Shown: positions 35,641 through 47,876, numbered from the stretch's first letter. The stretch is 64,000 bases of DNA from Panulirus ornatus (GCF_036320965.1 NC_092250.1:13089100-13153099); one strand, 5' to 3'. The notes: generated from the sequence alone by a model not told the origin. Numbers and translations: made by a program.

Positions 35641-36529
35641 CATCTAAAAAAGAATTCTAGTTCATAAAAATCTCTTAATTGCTTCGAACATTGTCCTTCT
35701 CGTTTCTCTTCGTTCTGAGTGTTGTCATGCCTCACGCCATCGTGAAGTCCACTTTGATGTAACCTTGTTCTCCAGATCATGAGATCGGCCAATATTAAAG
35801 ATCATAGTTCATCAGAGCATCGCTCTTGTGTTACGATCACTCTTGTATCCCTTCAGCAGATTCGAAACGCTTCGTTCCATCCGGAGCGGAGACGAGGATA
35901 TTCCCCAGCGAACATAAACGTTATCATTTCAAAAAAAATCGCTGGGAAAGCTTTAGTTTAGATCCATTTTCCATGTGTTTCGCCTCCACAGTATCGCTAT
36001 ACACAAACCTCGGGTGTCAAGTCACAGAGGGAAGGATTCGAAGCCGTATTGTGCGTTGCTGCCAGCGTCAGGCATAAAGTATGTGGAAGAGATCTGGTGA
36101 ATGCATGAATAGGAGTCTGTGTGTGTGTGTGTGTGCATGAGAATAATGTAGCAGTATACATAGAAACGACGAAGTGGGGTGTGTGTGTGTGATGGAACAG
36201 AAAGAGCAGGCATAGAGAAATACGAGAGCCGGTAAAGGGATGAGCCAGAAAGAAAGGTTGCCAGCGCCTGGGTTCGGGAGGGAACGAATGACCCCGTGGA
36301 CACCGCGAGAGAAAAGACAACAAAAGATTCAAGAAAGGAAGTAAAGAAAAGGAGACGATGCCAAAGGAAAGCGAATACTTAATAGCTTGTAGACGAAGGG
36401 ATATATTACACACTGGGTACACGAAAGCGAATGCCATTTAACGTTGTATCACCAATATAGAAACCAGAGGATGAACAGGGAAGAAAAATATATTGACTGA
36501 ACGGCAAAGATGCAGTGGACACTAGTGTG
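35641..36529. other. No supported feature
   Basis: Apparently unique sequence with a short TG run near 36120. No gene recognised. Confidence 0.5.
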
Positions 36530-36720
36530 TGTATGACAGGTGCTAAAAAGGGTATAGACGGAATATTTATGAATACTTGAGCTGAATATTCAAAGGAGGA
36601 AAAATGCGGTCAGAGGTATCAGAGGTGATAGGGAACATGCAATATGGTAAGGCTTCTCCAAGAGACCAGCTAGCTGGATGGGCGATTAGGCTTGGGACTT
36701 GGGAGCACACGTAATGTTCC
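36530..36720 (+). pseudogene. Possible LINE RT N-terminal fragment
   Basis: Plus-strand pieces resembling a W/F-x-x-Y/F-F-x-x-L-L block followed by RSEVSEVIGNMQYGKASPRD recall the start of many LINE RT domains (E-V-x-x-A-I-x-x-M-K-x-G-K-A-x-G-x-D). The match is short, so the call is weak. Confidence 0.25.
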
Positions 36721-36959
36721 GCCAACGGACTGAGGGCGTTATACCAAGGTATATTCCTACAGTGCTTGCATATCCCTTCAGAGGTGTAGCTGTAGGAGCA
36801 TAACGTGGAAAAAAAAAAAAACCGTGTTTGATGTGAAGGAAGTAAGATAATCTAAATGGTAATTGAAAGGAAGAAAGTGATTAAGGGACGAAAAGTAATT
36901 TGATATCTTACTTGACTCTGGTAGATGAGAGTACATGAATAGAATTAAGAATCAATATT

Positions 36960-37400
36960 GACACCAGTGGGTAGCTGGATGTGCTACTGACACTACTGGA
37001 GTTGTTGAAGGTAGCTGGATTTGCTATTTAAGCGTTGGAGTATTTATCTGACACGGAGGGATACAGAACAACTGCTAGGGTATCTGTTGGGGGCTGTAGT
37101 GTGTGTTACTAATGTCTTGAGTAGCTGGTGGAGGGAGTGGGATGTGTTTAAACGAGCTGAGGGAAGTATTAGAGGCAGGAGGATGTGGTACGAGCGTTGG
37201 CAAACTCGTTGGAGGAAGCGGGTTATGTCACAACTGCTGGCGAGAGCATTGGAGGCAGAAAGATGTGTTACCTCTGTTGAGGAAACTTGAAAGTAAAGAA
37301 GTGTTACAGTTATTGGGAAAGGTACCACAGGACGTAGCAGGGTATGTAATACGCGTTGGCAAAAGCCTTGGAGTCCGGGAAAAGGTTTTTTATAAGGAAA
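36960..37400. repeat. Very degenerate tandem repeat
   Basis: Words like GTTGGAGGMAG followed by GATGTGKTAC and ACTGCTG recur every 50-60 bases. Probable decayed minisatellite. The opposed open frames have no domain. Confidence 0.4.
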
Positions 37401-37909
37401 ACTCTGGGTTGATAATGGGGATAGCACAGGTTGCTGTGTCCTTGTGGGTGTTTCTTGGTAGACGGAGCTGCACGGGACATGAGGACGAAGGAACAAGACT
37501 AGAAGACGATGAAAGGAAGCAGGCAGTAGTGATCATGTATTAAGCAGATGTGTGTACTGCTGGATAGAACGCCAGGTGGACACTGGTAGGTGATGTGGAA
37601 GACGTGCGAGTGAAAACGGAAGAAGCTGAGAGCGAGTTTTGAAAGAGGCATGATGGTTTTGTTTGAGGAACGGGAGGCACGTGGGTACTGGTGGAGAAAG
37701 AGAGAGAGAGAGAGAGGACAGGAGACTCTCAGTGATCTTGGTAATGCTCTCGATGAAGGCGGGAGTCATGGATGCTCGAGGTAAAGTGTAAATGCTGAAA
37801 GTTTATTTAGGGCGGGGATGGGGGTCTGGCCGGCACTCAGGTTTGGCTCATGGCGAAGCGAGTTCGTGAAAGTTCCGGCAGAGCTGCAGACTTTGTTGGT
37901 GGGAAGGCT

Positions 37910-37912
<3 letters not shown>

Positions 37913-37994
<82 letters not shown>
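37913..37994. repeat. (TA)n array, left flank of SINE copy 2
   Basis: 82-base TA array. Confidence 0.97.
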
Positions 37995-37995
<1 letters not shown>

Positions 37996-37998
<3 letters not shown>

Positions 37999-38225
37999 CT
38001 TTCAAACTATTTGCCATTTCCCGCATTAGAGAGGTAGCATTAAGAACAGAGGACTGGGACTTTGAGGGAATATCCTCATCTGGCCCCCTTCTCTGTCCCT
38101 TCCTTTGGAAAATTAAAAAAAACGAGAGGGGAGGATTTCCAGCCCCCCGCTCCCTTCCCTTTTAGTCGCCTTCTACGACACGCAGGGAATACGTGGGAAG
38201 TATTCTTTCTCCCCTATCCCCAGAG

Positions 38226-38226
<1 letters not shown>
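37996..38226 (-). mobile_element. SINE-like element, copy 2
   Basis: Same element and orientation as 31042-31273, with substitutions (ATTAGAGAGGTAGCATTAAG at the 3' end). TA arrays abut both ends directly. Confidence 0.87.

Positions 38227-38302
<76 letters not shown>
38227..38302. repeat. (TA)n array, right flank of SINE copy 2
   Basis: 76-base TA array. Confidence 0.97.
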
Positions 38303-38306
<4 letters not shown>

Positions 38307-38391
38307 CCACTAGATGAGAGAGTGGAAGAACTTAGATGCATGAATGAAAAAGGGACTGAACCCAAAAACCCAGCATCCATTACAGGGATCC

Positions 38392-38392
<1 letters not shown>

Positions 38393-38444
<52 letters not shown>
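38393..38444. repeat. (CA)n microsatellite
   Basis: Pure CA array. Confidence 0.97.
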
Positions 38445-38446
<2 letters not shown>

Positions 38447-38803
38447 CCAGCTCACAGGCTAGAAGCTCTAAGAGAGTGGGAATTGCTTTAAAGTATGAAT
38501 GTAAAGAGAGAAGAGTAGAGAGTGAGTTGGAGGAAAAGTCTTTTGGGGATAGTTATGGACGGAGTCTCAACGTACAAAGTACAACTGGAATAGATTGATG
38601 ACAGAGTTATTGTCTATAACCACAACTGTATGGAGATTAGCAGAGAGTGGAAAGATGGAAGTAGATGTGAGTATAAGGGTGAGGTGAGTGTAGGGCAGTG
38701 TATATAGTGAGATGTTTAGAGGGGACTGGCTGGATCCTTTCACAAGACTGGGTCTACCAACGTGTGGGGTTGTGTTGTATATGGACATGTGAATGAATCT
38801 ATA

Positions 38804-39493
38804 GCAGGGTACACCAGTTCTTGAGCAAGGTCATGTATTAATAACCAGTTTTAGAGTAAGGTCATGTATTAAACCAGTTCTAGAGTAAGGTCATGTAATA
38901 AACCAGTTCTAGAGCAAGGTCATACAGTACACCAGCTTAAGAGGTAGGTCATGCAGTGCACTAGTTTTAAAGCAAAGTCATGCAGTACACCGGTTCTAGA
39001 GCAAGGTCATACAACACCGGCTCCAGATCAAGGTCATGCAACACCGGTTCCAGAGCAAGGTCATGCAACACCGGTTCTAGAGCAAGGTCATGCAACACCA
39101 GTTCTAGAGCAAGGTCATGCAACACCGGTTCTAGAGCAAGGTCATGCAACACCGGTTCCAGAGCAAGGTCATGCAACACCGGTTCTAGAGGAAGGTCATG
39201 CAGTACACCGGTTCTAGAGGAAGGTCATGCAGTACACCGCTTCTAGAGCAAGGTCATGCAACACCGGTTCTAGAGCAAGGTCATGCAACACCGCTTCTAG
39301 AGTAAGGTCATACAGTACACCAGCTTAAGAGGAAGGTCATGCAGTACACCAGTTCTAGAGCAAGGTCATGCAACACCAGTTCTAGAGCAAGGTCATACAG
39401 TACAGCGGCTCCAGAGCAAGGTCATGCAGTACACCGGTTCTAGAGCAAGGTCATGCAGTACACCGGCTCCAGAGCAAGGTCATGTCGTACACC
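38804..39493. repeat. 27-29-bp minisatellite with AAGGTCA in each unit
   Basis: Units of the form CACCGGTTCTAGAG then CAAGGTCATGCAA, with variants carrying an extra GTAC step. About 22 units contain AAGGTCA, and one (39028-39036) reads TCAAGGTCA. Only the 27-bp stretches stay in frame, giving a nine-residue EQGHATPVL cycle that is not credible as a gene. Confidence 0.95.
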
Positions 39494-39829
39494 AAATGCG
39501 AGTGGTTGGTCATGCAACACCCACATATCGTAATGTTTATCAGTACTCATGAGTTCTAATTAGCACACCATAACACCATTAAGATATGAAACTTACCATC
39601 CCGTTATGTCTTCCTGTATTCATTATACTTAACACAAGAGATATGCAAAGTATTATATTTATGTAACGTACTCGGATCAAGACTCAGTGTATATAACATA
39701 CATATTGAGTCCTGTATAGGATATATCTAGGTAATATGTATCTTCGAAATGTATTACAGGTATATTAGACACCAAGAGAGTGGATAAAGATACGAGTCTG
39801 ATGAAGATCAAAGCGTTTTTATGAGGAGA
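39494..39829. other. No supported feature
   Basis: AT-rich sequence with no recognisable gene. Confidence 0.5.
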
Positions 39830-39850
39830 AATATATATATCTTTTCTTTC

Positions 39851-40089
39851 TTTTCAAACTATTCGCCATTTCCCGCGTTAGCGAGGTAGCGTTAAGAACA
39901 GAGGACTGGGCGTTTAAGGGAATATTCTCATCCGGCCCCCTTCTCTGTTCCTTCCTTTGGAAAATTAAAAAAAAGAATGAGAGGGGAAGATTTCCAGCCC
40001 CCCGCTCCCTCCCCTTTTAGTCGCCTTCTACGACACGCAGGGAATACGTGGGAAGTATTCTTTCTCCCCTATCCCTGGGGATAGGGGAG

Positions 40090-40092
<3 letters not shown>
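39851..40092 (-). mobile_element. SINE-like element, copy 3 with complete 5' hairpin
   Basis: Same element as 31042-31273. This copy keeps the full start: TTTCTCCCCTATCCC and its exact complement, two bases apart (40061-40092). A short TA run (39831-39840) and T-rich bases lie at its 3' end. A long TA array follows its 5' end. Confidence 0.88.

Positions 40093-40178
<86 letters not shown>
40093..40178. repeat. (TA)n array, right flank of SINE copy 3
   Basis: TA array with a single TG interruption near 40166. Confidence 0.97.
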
Positions 40179-40921
40179 CCCCAGCAGACTGGAGGGCTAT
40201 GTGTATTCGCGTTGCTTCGTTAGAAATCTTGAAGGAGATACACTCAGCTTTGCTAAGCGTTGTTCGTTGTGTACATCGATGGATGACTGGAACCTCCTTG
40301 AGTGCTCTGAGGCTTCGAGGGAACCAAGGATGTACCATGTCTCTCCTGTTGTCGAGATGTTGTATTTATCTGTAGCTTGCCTTGAAGTCCCTGCCATACA
40401 TCCTTTGGGCTGCTCCTCATAGATATGAACCGCCTGGTTCAGTCTGCAATCGTTCGGTCTGTCCTACGGTGTTTTCCACGTTGGGGTATTTCTCATTTGG
40501 AGGTGGGAGACGTTGGTAGGGTGAGGTTCACTCCCTCACGTCTCATCTTTGTGAACCAAGGTGCCTAAAAGCACTGTCGTTGGTACACGTGCACCAGCGC
40601 GAGTTTCAGAACGGTGAGAGATGCGTAGCGAGACCTCGGGATTGTATAAGTGCATTGTGATTTAGAAAAGAGTTTGTCCACGGAGCTGAAAGGCAATGAC
40701 CACTCAGGTGTATACTAAAGATTAGTGACACAGGGAGGAAGTCGTGTGAATGAATGAATAGACACACTCATAAAAGAAGCCTAGATGATGTATTCAAAGC
40801 ACTGAAGATAAAATACACAAATTCTTTATATTATTATTAATGTTATTAAGAACCTAGCCATATTTATTTTGGTAATTTGGAAAGGATACGCTTTTCGTAG
40901 TGACTTTAATATTCTTTTAAA

Positions 40922-40925
<4 letters not shown>
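40179..40925. other. No supported feature
   Basis: Apparently unique. The plus frame at 40048-40422 is partly translated TA repeat and otherwise unrecognised. Confidence 0.45.

Positions 40926-40971
<46 letters not shown>
40926..40971. repeat. (CA)n microsatellite
   Basis: Pure CA array. Confidence 0.96.
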
Positions 40972-40973
<2 letters not shown>

Positions 40974-42579
40974 GTACACGTACCTGCATTTACCTGTACT
41001 CTTGTGCTCGCAGTGGCATGTCTGTTGGCAATTCAATTATTTTCATAATCCCAGAAAATCTTTACTCTCTCACTCAGTAATGAGTTTGTGCTTCATACAA
41101 GAGTTTAGAACTCATTTTGTCGTGGGGGGGAAGGACAGTACATTTTTACATGGACGAAGTGAAGTGCAATGGTAAATTGAGCCCAGCGATGTACGAGTTG
41201 TGACAGATGCTGCGATAGAAGCTAATTTCATTATTATATGAGAGTGAGTACCTGCAAGTCCGAAACCATTATAAGACATATGTAAGGTTAGCTAAGGTCT
41301 CAGACCCAGCAGTGCTGCATCCACAGCCCTCAAGATGGCGTGAGAGATTCACCGCCCGTACTTTTATTAGATCGTTCAAGTGGACGGGTAGTGTTGTATA
41401 GTGAGGGGCATGAGTGTTAGACATGATGATTATGCTCGCTTCGGGATAGAGGTAAAACCGCTCGGTTCGTGATAAAGGGATACGTTGCATGTAACCCCGT
41501 GCAGCGAGGAGCGGTGCACGGTGTGGCTCAGTCACCGGGTCGGGAGAACTCACATCACTGGTGATCATATGTTGCTAGAAGGGATTGCTTGGCACTGCAA
41601 GAATCTCATTGTGTGTTAATATATTGGAGGAACGATGTGGGATAATCTTAAACAACGTTAACTGTAGTTTTAAGAACCATGTGTTTCCCCTCAATTCCAT
41701 GTTTTTGTCCTTAGATTTCTGATGTTGTGAATTGAGTAGAACATCTGTGTTTATTTATAACAGTTAGACCCTTGTTGACAACTGTAGTAATAGAACAAGT
41801 ATATATCCCTCTGAGTTTGAACAGGACTAGTGAGCAATGGCACTCCCTTAAGTAAACAATTGAATGAACTCGAGCAACCAAAAGATGTTCATCGACACAA
41901 GGAAACGCCCCAGTCGTAGGCCTGACCATGTCTCGGTCAGCTATTGATCTTGGAAGCTTCGAACGATCCGTTTCATAAAAGGCCATCAGAGGTGGATTAC
42001 AGCCTGTGATTAAGAATTTACGACTTGATTAAAGGCCTTTTGTGGCCTGTCTATCTCCTAAGAATAAGGTTCTTGTTGTAGAATTATGCACCGGCGAATA
42101 GACGAGGCTGTGATTTGCATTGGTGTCCACACGAAATAGAAAAATAAACGCGAGGAGAGCACGTACAGGACCCTGAAGAGCAGACTCTTTTTATTCTTTC
42201 TTTCTTTTTGAACGTGGAGGCATGAGGAAGTATCGCTTGGTATACCGCAGTCATGAGGGCTGTTGCAGGCCATCAAAACCAGACCAGGGTTTCATTTTTT
42301 CCCCTGACATCATGATCATAACTGACTCAGTGGCCAACGTCTTTAAGAATCTTTGCTCCCGGAGTTAGGATTTGGTTTCGTCCGTGCCTAAGCCTGTGTG
42401 AATATATAGGCTCAGGTCTATCCTGCCTCTGCAGTTCTGTGGCCGTACCTACGTCATTGCTGAAGGAGGCACGGTCGTACCTTCGTTAGGTTTGTTGATG
42501 TAGGTCGTGAAAATTGCCTGATTATATGGAAGTCAGCTGTAAGTGGTGGTAATGTATACTTATTTACTTATTTACCCCT
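40972..42579. other. No supported feature
   Basis: Apparently unique sequence. No domain seen in the short frames. Confidence 0.5.
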
Positions 42580-42720
42580 GGATCACTTCCTTAAAGGGTC
42601 TTGGTGTTACAGGATCATTTTTCTAGAGGTTTCTGAAGCTTAAAGGCTGCGCTGCACTTACCTGAAGGGGCAAGATGATTCTCTTTGAGGCGAAAAGCTC
42701 ACTGACGAGACTCCACTTTT
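42580..42720 (+). repeat. Dispersed repeat family R-A, copy
   Basis: TTAAAGGGTCTTGGTG, then AAGGCTGCGCTGCACTT and GGGGCAAGATGATTCTCTTTG. Block order follows the other copies. Confidence 0.5.
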
Positions 42721-42819
42721 TTTTTCAATTGACTGTGGTACAGTGGGGATGACCCCACGTCGTACGTTCCAGCAGGCGAAAGCGTGCAACACAATCGCAC
42801 ATGCACAAGAACTTCTCTC

Positions 42820-42892
42820 TTCAAAGTAGTCCATCATTCCCCGCTGCTGGAAGTAGCGCAGCCTTCGAACCGTAGTAGCCCATGGGGAGAGG
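42820..42892 (-). repeat. Dispersed repeat family R-A, inverted copy
   Basis: GTCCATCATTCCCCGCTGCT followed by GGAAGTAGCGCAGCCTTCGAA is the reverse complement of the family core. Confidence 0.5.
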
Positions 42893-42904
42893 GTTTCTGG
42901 AGTA

Positions 42905-43270
42905 GCTTCGGGAACCTTCCTGGTGCATTTATCCTCTTCGTTAGTCCTTCTTCGCTCATCCTCTCAATATGTTCCAACCATTTCAGCACACAATGTTCAG
43001 CTCTCGCTCATGCTCTACGGACGACCACACTTCCTTCTGACACTAGCGTTCCTTACACAATCACTCCTGTCCCTCACACCACGTATGGTCTTCATGCATT
43101 TCATTTCCACAACCTTCCTTTCTTTCTTGCAGTCAGGGAACCTCGACTCGCACCCGTATTGCATTGTTGTGAATGTCGTACCATCAAACTTCCTCGTCTT
43201 TGCTCGCACATACAGTAACCTATTCGTACACATACTCCTCAGTGCACCTACGTCCTTTGCCCGCTTCATC
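42905..43270 (-). mobile_element. Old RTE-like LINE fragment, C-terminal region
   Basis: The minus strand reads GALRSMCTNRLLYVRAKTRK, then FDGTTFTTMQYGCESR, KKERKVVEMKCMKTIRGVRD and VRNASVRRKCG. This parallels GALKNVWKSRTLSRKAKMGM, FEGIVVPTMLYGCEAW, RRRMDVLEMRCLRTMCGVRW and VRVREMCG of the intact copy. It is one open stretch of about 84 codons but diverged, so it is an old copy or a sister family. Confidence 0.75.
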
Positions 43271-44194
43271 CACCCTGTGGGTCACTTCAGTTCCCATAAT
43301 TTCATCTGCTGCTGCTGCTGCCGCATGACTGTACGTACAACTGGTATTCGACTTAGGGCAAGAAAAGGATAACTGGCTTCCCAGATCATAATGTAACAGC
43401 TTTGAGCAAGGCCTTTCCGGGGCTCGGGGGATAAAGGAAGACCGGAGGCCGATTGCCTTTCAGTCATCGTATAATCACAAGGTAATCTTGGAATGGTACA
43501 AGACTAAAGGCTCTTCAAATCATCTTATAATCATAATCCTGGGCTGGTACAAATTATCTTCATCTTATACGTTTTTGTCACATAAGGAATGCACGCACTT
43601 TTTGGGGGGGCAGGTTTTACATTATTAGAAAAAAAGAAAATCTCCTCATCTGGCCATTGCTTTTTGTTTAAGGTATCGCCGATAGTCACTTGCATGGTAT
43701 GGACTCTTGCATAACCTTGAGCATTTGATGGCTTACGAAATCCAACAACGCTCCTACAGAAGGGGGAGTCGATCTGTTGATATGTATAGACGAGTTGGTG
43801 TGCTAGTAGTATTCGAGGCAAATCTCTTTAGACTATAATCGAGTTCCGTTTAGATCTTGTTTTTCTTGAAATCTAATTTGAAAAATACGCTTGATGTAGA
43901 ATAGCATAGAGTTACTTCGATCTGTGTAGCTATGTGGTGGGGCGTTGGTGTTGTCATTGTCGTGTGCTATGGTACATGAAGCTGGGAAGGTAATCTTTTG
44001 GAATGGCCTGTGGATGGTTAGCGCTGCTCTGGGTACGTAGGATTACAAGGGGATGCATAAGACAATAGATCGCAGGGACTTGTCGAGGCTGTTTTGGCTG
44101 GTGGTAGAGATTAGAAGCTTGGGAGAATAATGCAGTGGGAGTCGAAAAGCAAACAAATGACATAAGGAGAAATACCTCTAAGAAGGTGCAAGTA
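43271..44194. other. No supported feature
   Basis: Apparently unique. Short (CTG)n-like run near 43307. Confidence 0.5.
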
Positions 44195-44745
44195 ATGTCA
44201 CTCGTGGACCTGAGGCGAAATATTTCTCAAGTCTGTCCTTAAAAGTATCCATGGTGTTGCTTTCAACTGCCCTGACAGGTGAATTATCCCCCGTGTTAAC
44301 TGTCCTGTTGAAGAAAAAGTACTTTCCGAAGGAAATCATATCCTGTGTTGACAATCCTGTTGAAGAAAAAGTACTTTTCGAGGTTTGTACCCGAGTTTAT
44401 ATCCAATATACGAGAGAAATCAGATGATTTAAGCCTTCTGTGTGTTCTTAGATGGAGATTATCAGTGCCTGTTATGATTTTAGATTCTTTGATCACATCA
44501 TATCTAAACCTTTCTCTTTTCTAAGTTTTAAGTCATCTCTTTTTCTCATGTGATTTTTTTCCTAGTCTATGAATCATCTTGGTAGTTCGCCGCTTTGATA
44601 TTTCATTTTTATTTTCTAAAGATGAGCAAAACTGAATACAGTTTGCAAGGTGGAGACTTGCCAAACAATTGTAAAGCGTGTAGGTCAGTTTCTTAGATCT
44701 AGATTCGATTATCCTACCTTTGTATCCAAATTTCTCTTGTTTTTC
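44195..44745 (-). mobile_element. CR1/L2-like LINE C-terminal remnant
   Basis: The minus strand contains TTKMIHRLG near 44560 (compare R-x-T-K-M-I-x-x-L) and then the hallmark terminal block KYFFFNRIVNTG or NRTVNTGDNSPVRAVES..TFKDRLEKYF (compare F-F-x-x-R-V-V-N-x-W-N-x-L-P-x-x-V-V-x-A...F-K-x-R-L-D-K-x-W). An internal duplication of about 50 bases (TCCTGTTGAAGAAAAAGTAC twice, near 44303 and 44355) repeats the FFFNR block. Stops are present. Confidence 0.65.
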
Positions 44746-45620
44746 TAGAGTCTGCTACTAGAGCCATATCATCTGCATACAGAAGCTACTCATCTCCTAA
44801 GCCCCCCGCACTTTCATCATATTGTGCCCGGCCCCTGTCTTCAAGACCAATGAATTTACTTCCATCATCATCCCAGTTGTGAGCAGATTAAACGGCCATG
44901 GTGATATCACACTCTCCCACCACAGACACACCATAATTAGAACCTTTCCTTATCTTTCCTTCGAACTCGTACACAAACCTTACCCTCTTGATAAAACCTT
45001 TACTGCATTATGTCTCTCTCCTCCCACACCATATATGCGTAACTCCTTCCCACAAGGCATTTCTGTATAATTTTTCCAGGTCCATAAATGCTACATACAA
45101 ATCTTTTTCTTTCTTCAACTAGTTCTCACACTCCTGAAGCCACGTTTTTCCATCCTAATCTCATGCTCTTTTCACACCATCACCATGTTAATCACCACCC
45201 ACAGATAATGTACAAGGAGTACCCAATAGACTCGTAGACATGTAATTCTAATTCGGGAATTCATCTTGATCACCCTTGCCTTTATATAATGACACTATAC
45301 AAGCATTCTGCCAATCCTCAGGCAGCTCTTCTTATGCCATACATGCACAGAAAATCCTAAGTAAACCATCTAATTATACTGTCACCCGCTTTGTTTAGAA
45401 ATTTAACTGCAGTTCCATCCAATCCAGCCGCTTGCCACACTTCACCTTATGCAAGGTTTTCACCTCTTCCTCTTATTTCACCAAACCATTTGCTGTGACG
45501 CTCTTGTTCCAGACACCTGGTATCTGCCACCACATCGTCTTAAAAATTTCATCAGTACCTTCAAGGTTTGATCTGAGAGTAGTCCTGAAATGGGAGTATC
45601 GTCTTTTATTTTCTTGTGCG
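44745..45620 (-). mobile_element. Old RTE-like LINE fragment, RT fingers to palm
   Basis: From right to left on the minus strand, pieces match GLL..SDQT (RT entry), NGLVK..EEVKTLHKVKCGK, GLDGTAVKFLNKAGD, a WQNACIVS-like piece, ECENYLKKEKDLYVAFMDLEK, CDITMAV (compare CVMSPWL) and finally YADDMALVA near 44770. Motifs are in RT order with several frameshifts and a number of deletions. It abuts the CR1-like fragment. Confidence 0.68.
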
Positions 45621-46337
45621 ATGAACCACAATAAAGATGATTCTTCGCTGCCGATTCTGTTATCAACTGACTTGGAAACTAAATTCTGAAACGGGCAGGA
45701 TATTTCCAGTTGTGTTGTTCGGTTTGGTCTGATCGGTGTAAATTTTTTTTTTTGTCAGAAATCCATTGCCATCATGGTTTTTTGGCACGTAACGAAGGCA
45801 AGCGTTGTACATTCTCCGATAACATAATTGTCCATGATCTTCTGCGATGTGGTTCATGGATAAATGCAGTCACCAAGTTCGTCTTAATTATTAGCGACTT
45901 GTGCCACCGCATCACCTGAATACTTTAGCAGTTCAATTACAGTGTGAAAGTCTTTGGCTTATATACACCAGTTCTCATTCATTCACCTCTTACAGAAATG
46001 ATGCAAGTCCATATATTCTCAAGAAACAAAAGGTTTTCTATTTAAGTCTCTGCATAAGACGCAATAATGTTTTTCTCCCTGTCTCTCAAGTCTCTTGATT
46101 TACAGGTGTAAAAGACGCAGTGTTCTTTTTCTCCCCGTCTCTCTGTCTCTTTCTTCCGTTGCTTTGGTCATTAGATAAATTCAGTTGTCCACATTGTTCA
46201 TCTTGCGCTGGAAGATATGTTGCCGTTCATTTTGTTCATCTCTGGGCCTGGGTCGTATTGTTCTTGTCATGTAGTGAGCTGGACAGTATAGAAAAAAAAA
46301 AAAGGTTTTCATTTAGCAGCTTCCAGGCTCTAGCTAT

Positions 46338-46339
<2 letters not shown>
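45621..46339. other. No supported feature
   Basis: Apparently unique sequence. Confidence 0.5.

Positions 46340-46389
<50 letters not shown>
46340..46389. repeat. (GA)n microsatellite
   Basis: Pure GA array. Confidence 0.97.
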
Positions 46390-46392
<3 letters not shown>

Positions 46393-46521
46393 GCAGAGCT
46401 CGGACGATGTCTAAGATTTACTTTTTAAGTCATAGGCAGCATTGTGACGATGACTGAATTAACGAATGTACGAGAAAGAACCTCACAGTAAAGAAAAAAA
46501 GAGATGTATCACAGGCGAGCG

Positions 46522-46526
<5 letters not shown>

Positions 46527-46599
<73 letters not shown>

Positions 46600-46625
46600 A
46601 TATATGTGTGTGTGTGTGTGTGTGC
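46527..46625. repeat. (TC)n, (TA)n, (TG)n compound
   Basis: TC array (to about 46595) followed by short TATATA and TG segments. Confidence 0.96.
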
Positions 46626-46801
46626 GTGTGCGTGTGTTAGTTTTTTTCCCCCGCCAAATGAGAGACGTCAGTGCCACAGCAGAGATATCAAATGCAGCAA
46701 AGAATATGTTTTGCCTTCGCTGAAGATCTGGTTACTTGGCCTCGGCGAACAAGCAACCCATTACTGAAGGGTATTGAAAGTATAACACAACACAGCCAAA
46801 C

Positions 46802-46802
<1 letters not shown>

Positions 46803-46859
<57 letters not shown>
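46803..46859. repeat. (TC)n microsatellite
   Basis: Pure TC array. Confidence 0.97.
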
Positions 46860-46862
<3 letters not shown>

Positions 46863-47014
46863 CCAAAGGCTGGCGCCACAGCTTCTCATTTCCTTCGTAT
46901 TCTTACAGCTTTTGTCCTCTTCTTCCACCTTTTTTTTTTTTCCCCCTTCTTATTGCTATTCGTCTATTACCTACAGTTTACCCCACCAGCCAAGCTCGTC
47001 CTGCATCTTCAGAA

Positions 47015-47121
47015 AACATCATTCCCTTCTCAGTGTTGCCTTATAGAACATCCTGGGAATCACAAGGTAACATCATTCCTTCCTCAGTGTTGCCTTATAG
47101 AACATCCTGGGAATCAAATAA
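47015..47121. repeat. 54-bp direct duplication
   Basis: TCAGTGTTGCCTTATAGAAC followed by ATCCTGGGAATCA occurs twice in tandem with two differences. Confidence 0.92.
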
Positions 47122-47590
47122 GTTCCAAGGCATATAATATTTTTTTTCCTAGTATTTTATCAGCCGTTATGATCTAGGGGTCTATAGCTCACATGGCCGA
47201 CATAATTCGCACCTCTTGTCAAATAACCTGAAGGGAAATAGAGCAGTAAATCCTCTCCCTCAGTCCACGAGCTGGATTCACAAGGTAGAAAAAAAAAAAG
47301 GAAAAATGAAATATGAGGTATGACCCGCATAATTTTTCTAAATATATCATTAAAAAGCACAAACTTATTTGTCACCGTAAGAAGAAAAGAGGAAAAGAAA
47401 TCGGATTCTGCAAAGCATGTCTCGCCTCAGCCATACTTTATCTTCATGGTTCTGGTGTCAGTAGGGAGAGGAAGGTGAAAAACGAGAGGGAGGATTGCGT
47501 CAATCATTAACCTTATCATTTTCTTGCTCTTTTTAGCGGGTCTCCATCCGCTGAGCTGCGACGCTGAGCATCTCATTATGCCGTCTTTTC
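47122..47590. other. No supported feature
   Basis: Apparently unique sequence. Confidence 0.5.
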
Positions 47591-47622
47591 CCGGTATATA
47601 CATATATACATATATACATATA

Positions 47623-47876
47623 TGGATTGAATCAGGGCATGTGTAGAGTAAATTGGAGCGATGTGGTATACCGGGGTTGACGTGCTGTCAGTGGATTGAA
47701 TCAGTGCATATGAAGCGTCTGGGGTAAACCATGGAAAGCTGTGTAGGTATGTATATTTGCGTGTGTGGACGTATGTATATACATGCGTATGGGGGGTGGG
47801 TTGGGCCATTTCTTTCGTCTGTTTCCTTGCGCTACCTCGCAAACGCGGGAGACAGCGACAAAGCAAAAAAAAAAGA

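Noticed and set aside
38804..39493. CRISPR-like array
   Set aside because: Units are contiguous tandem repeats with no unique spacers, and the genome is eukaryotic. The same applies to 34646-35513.
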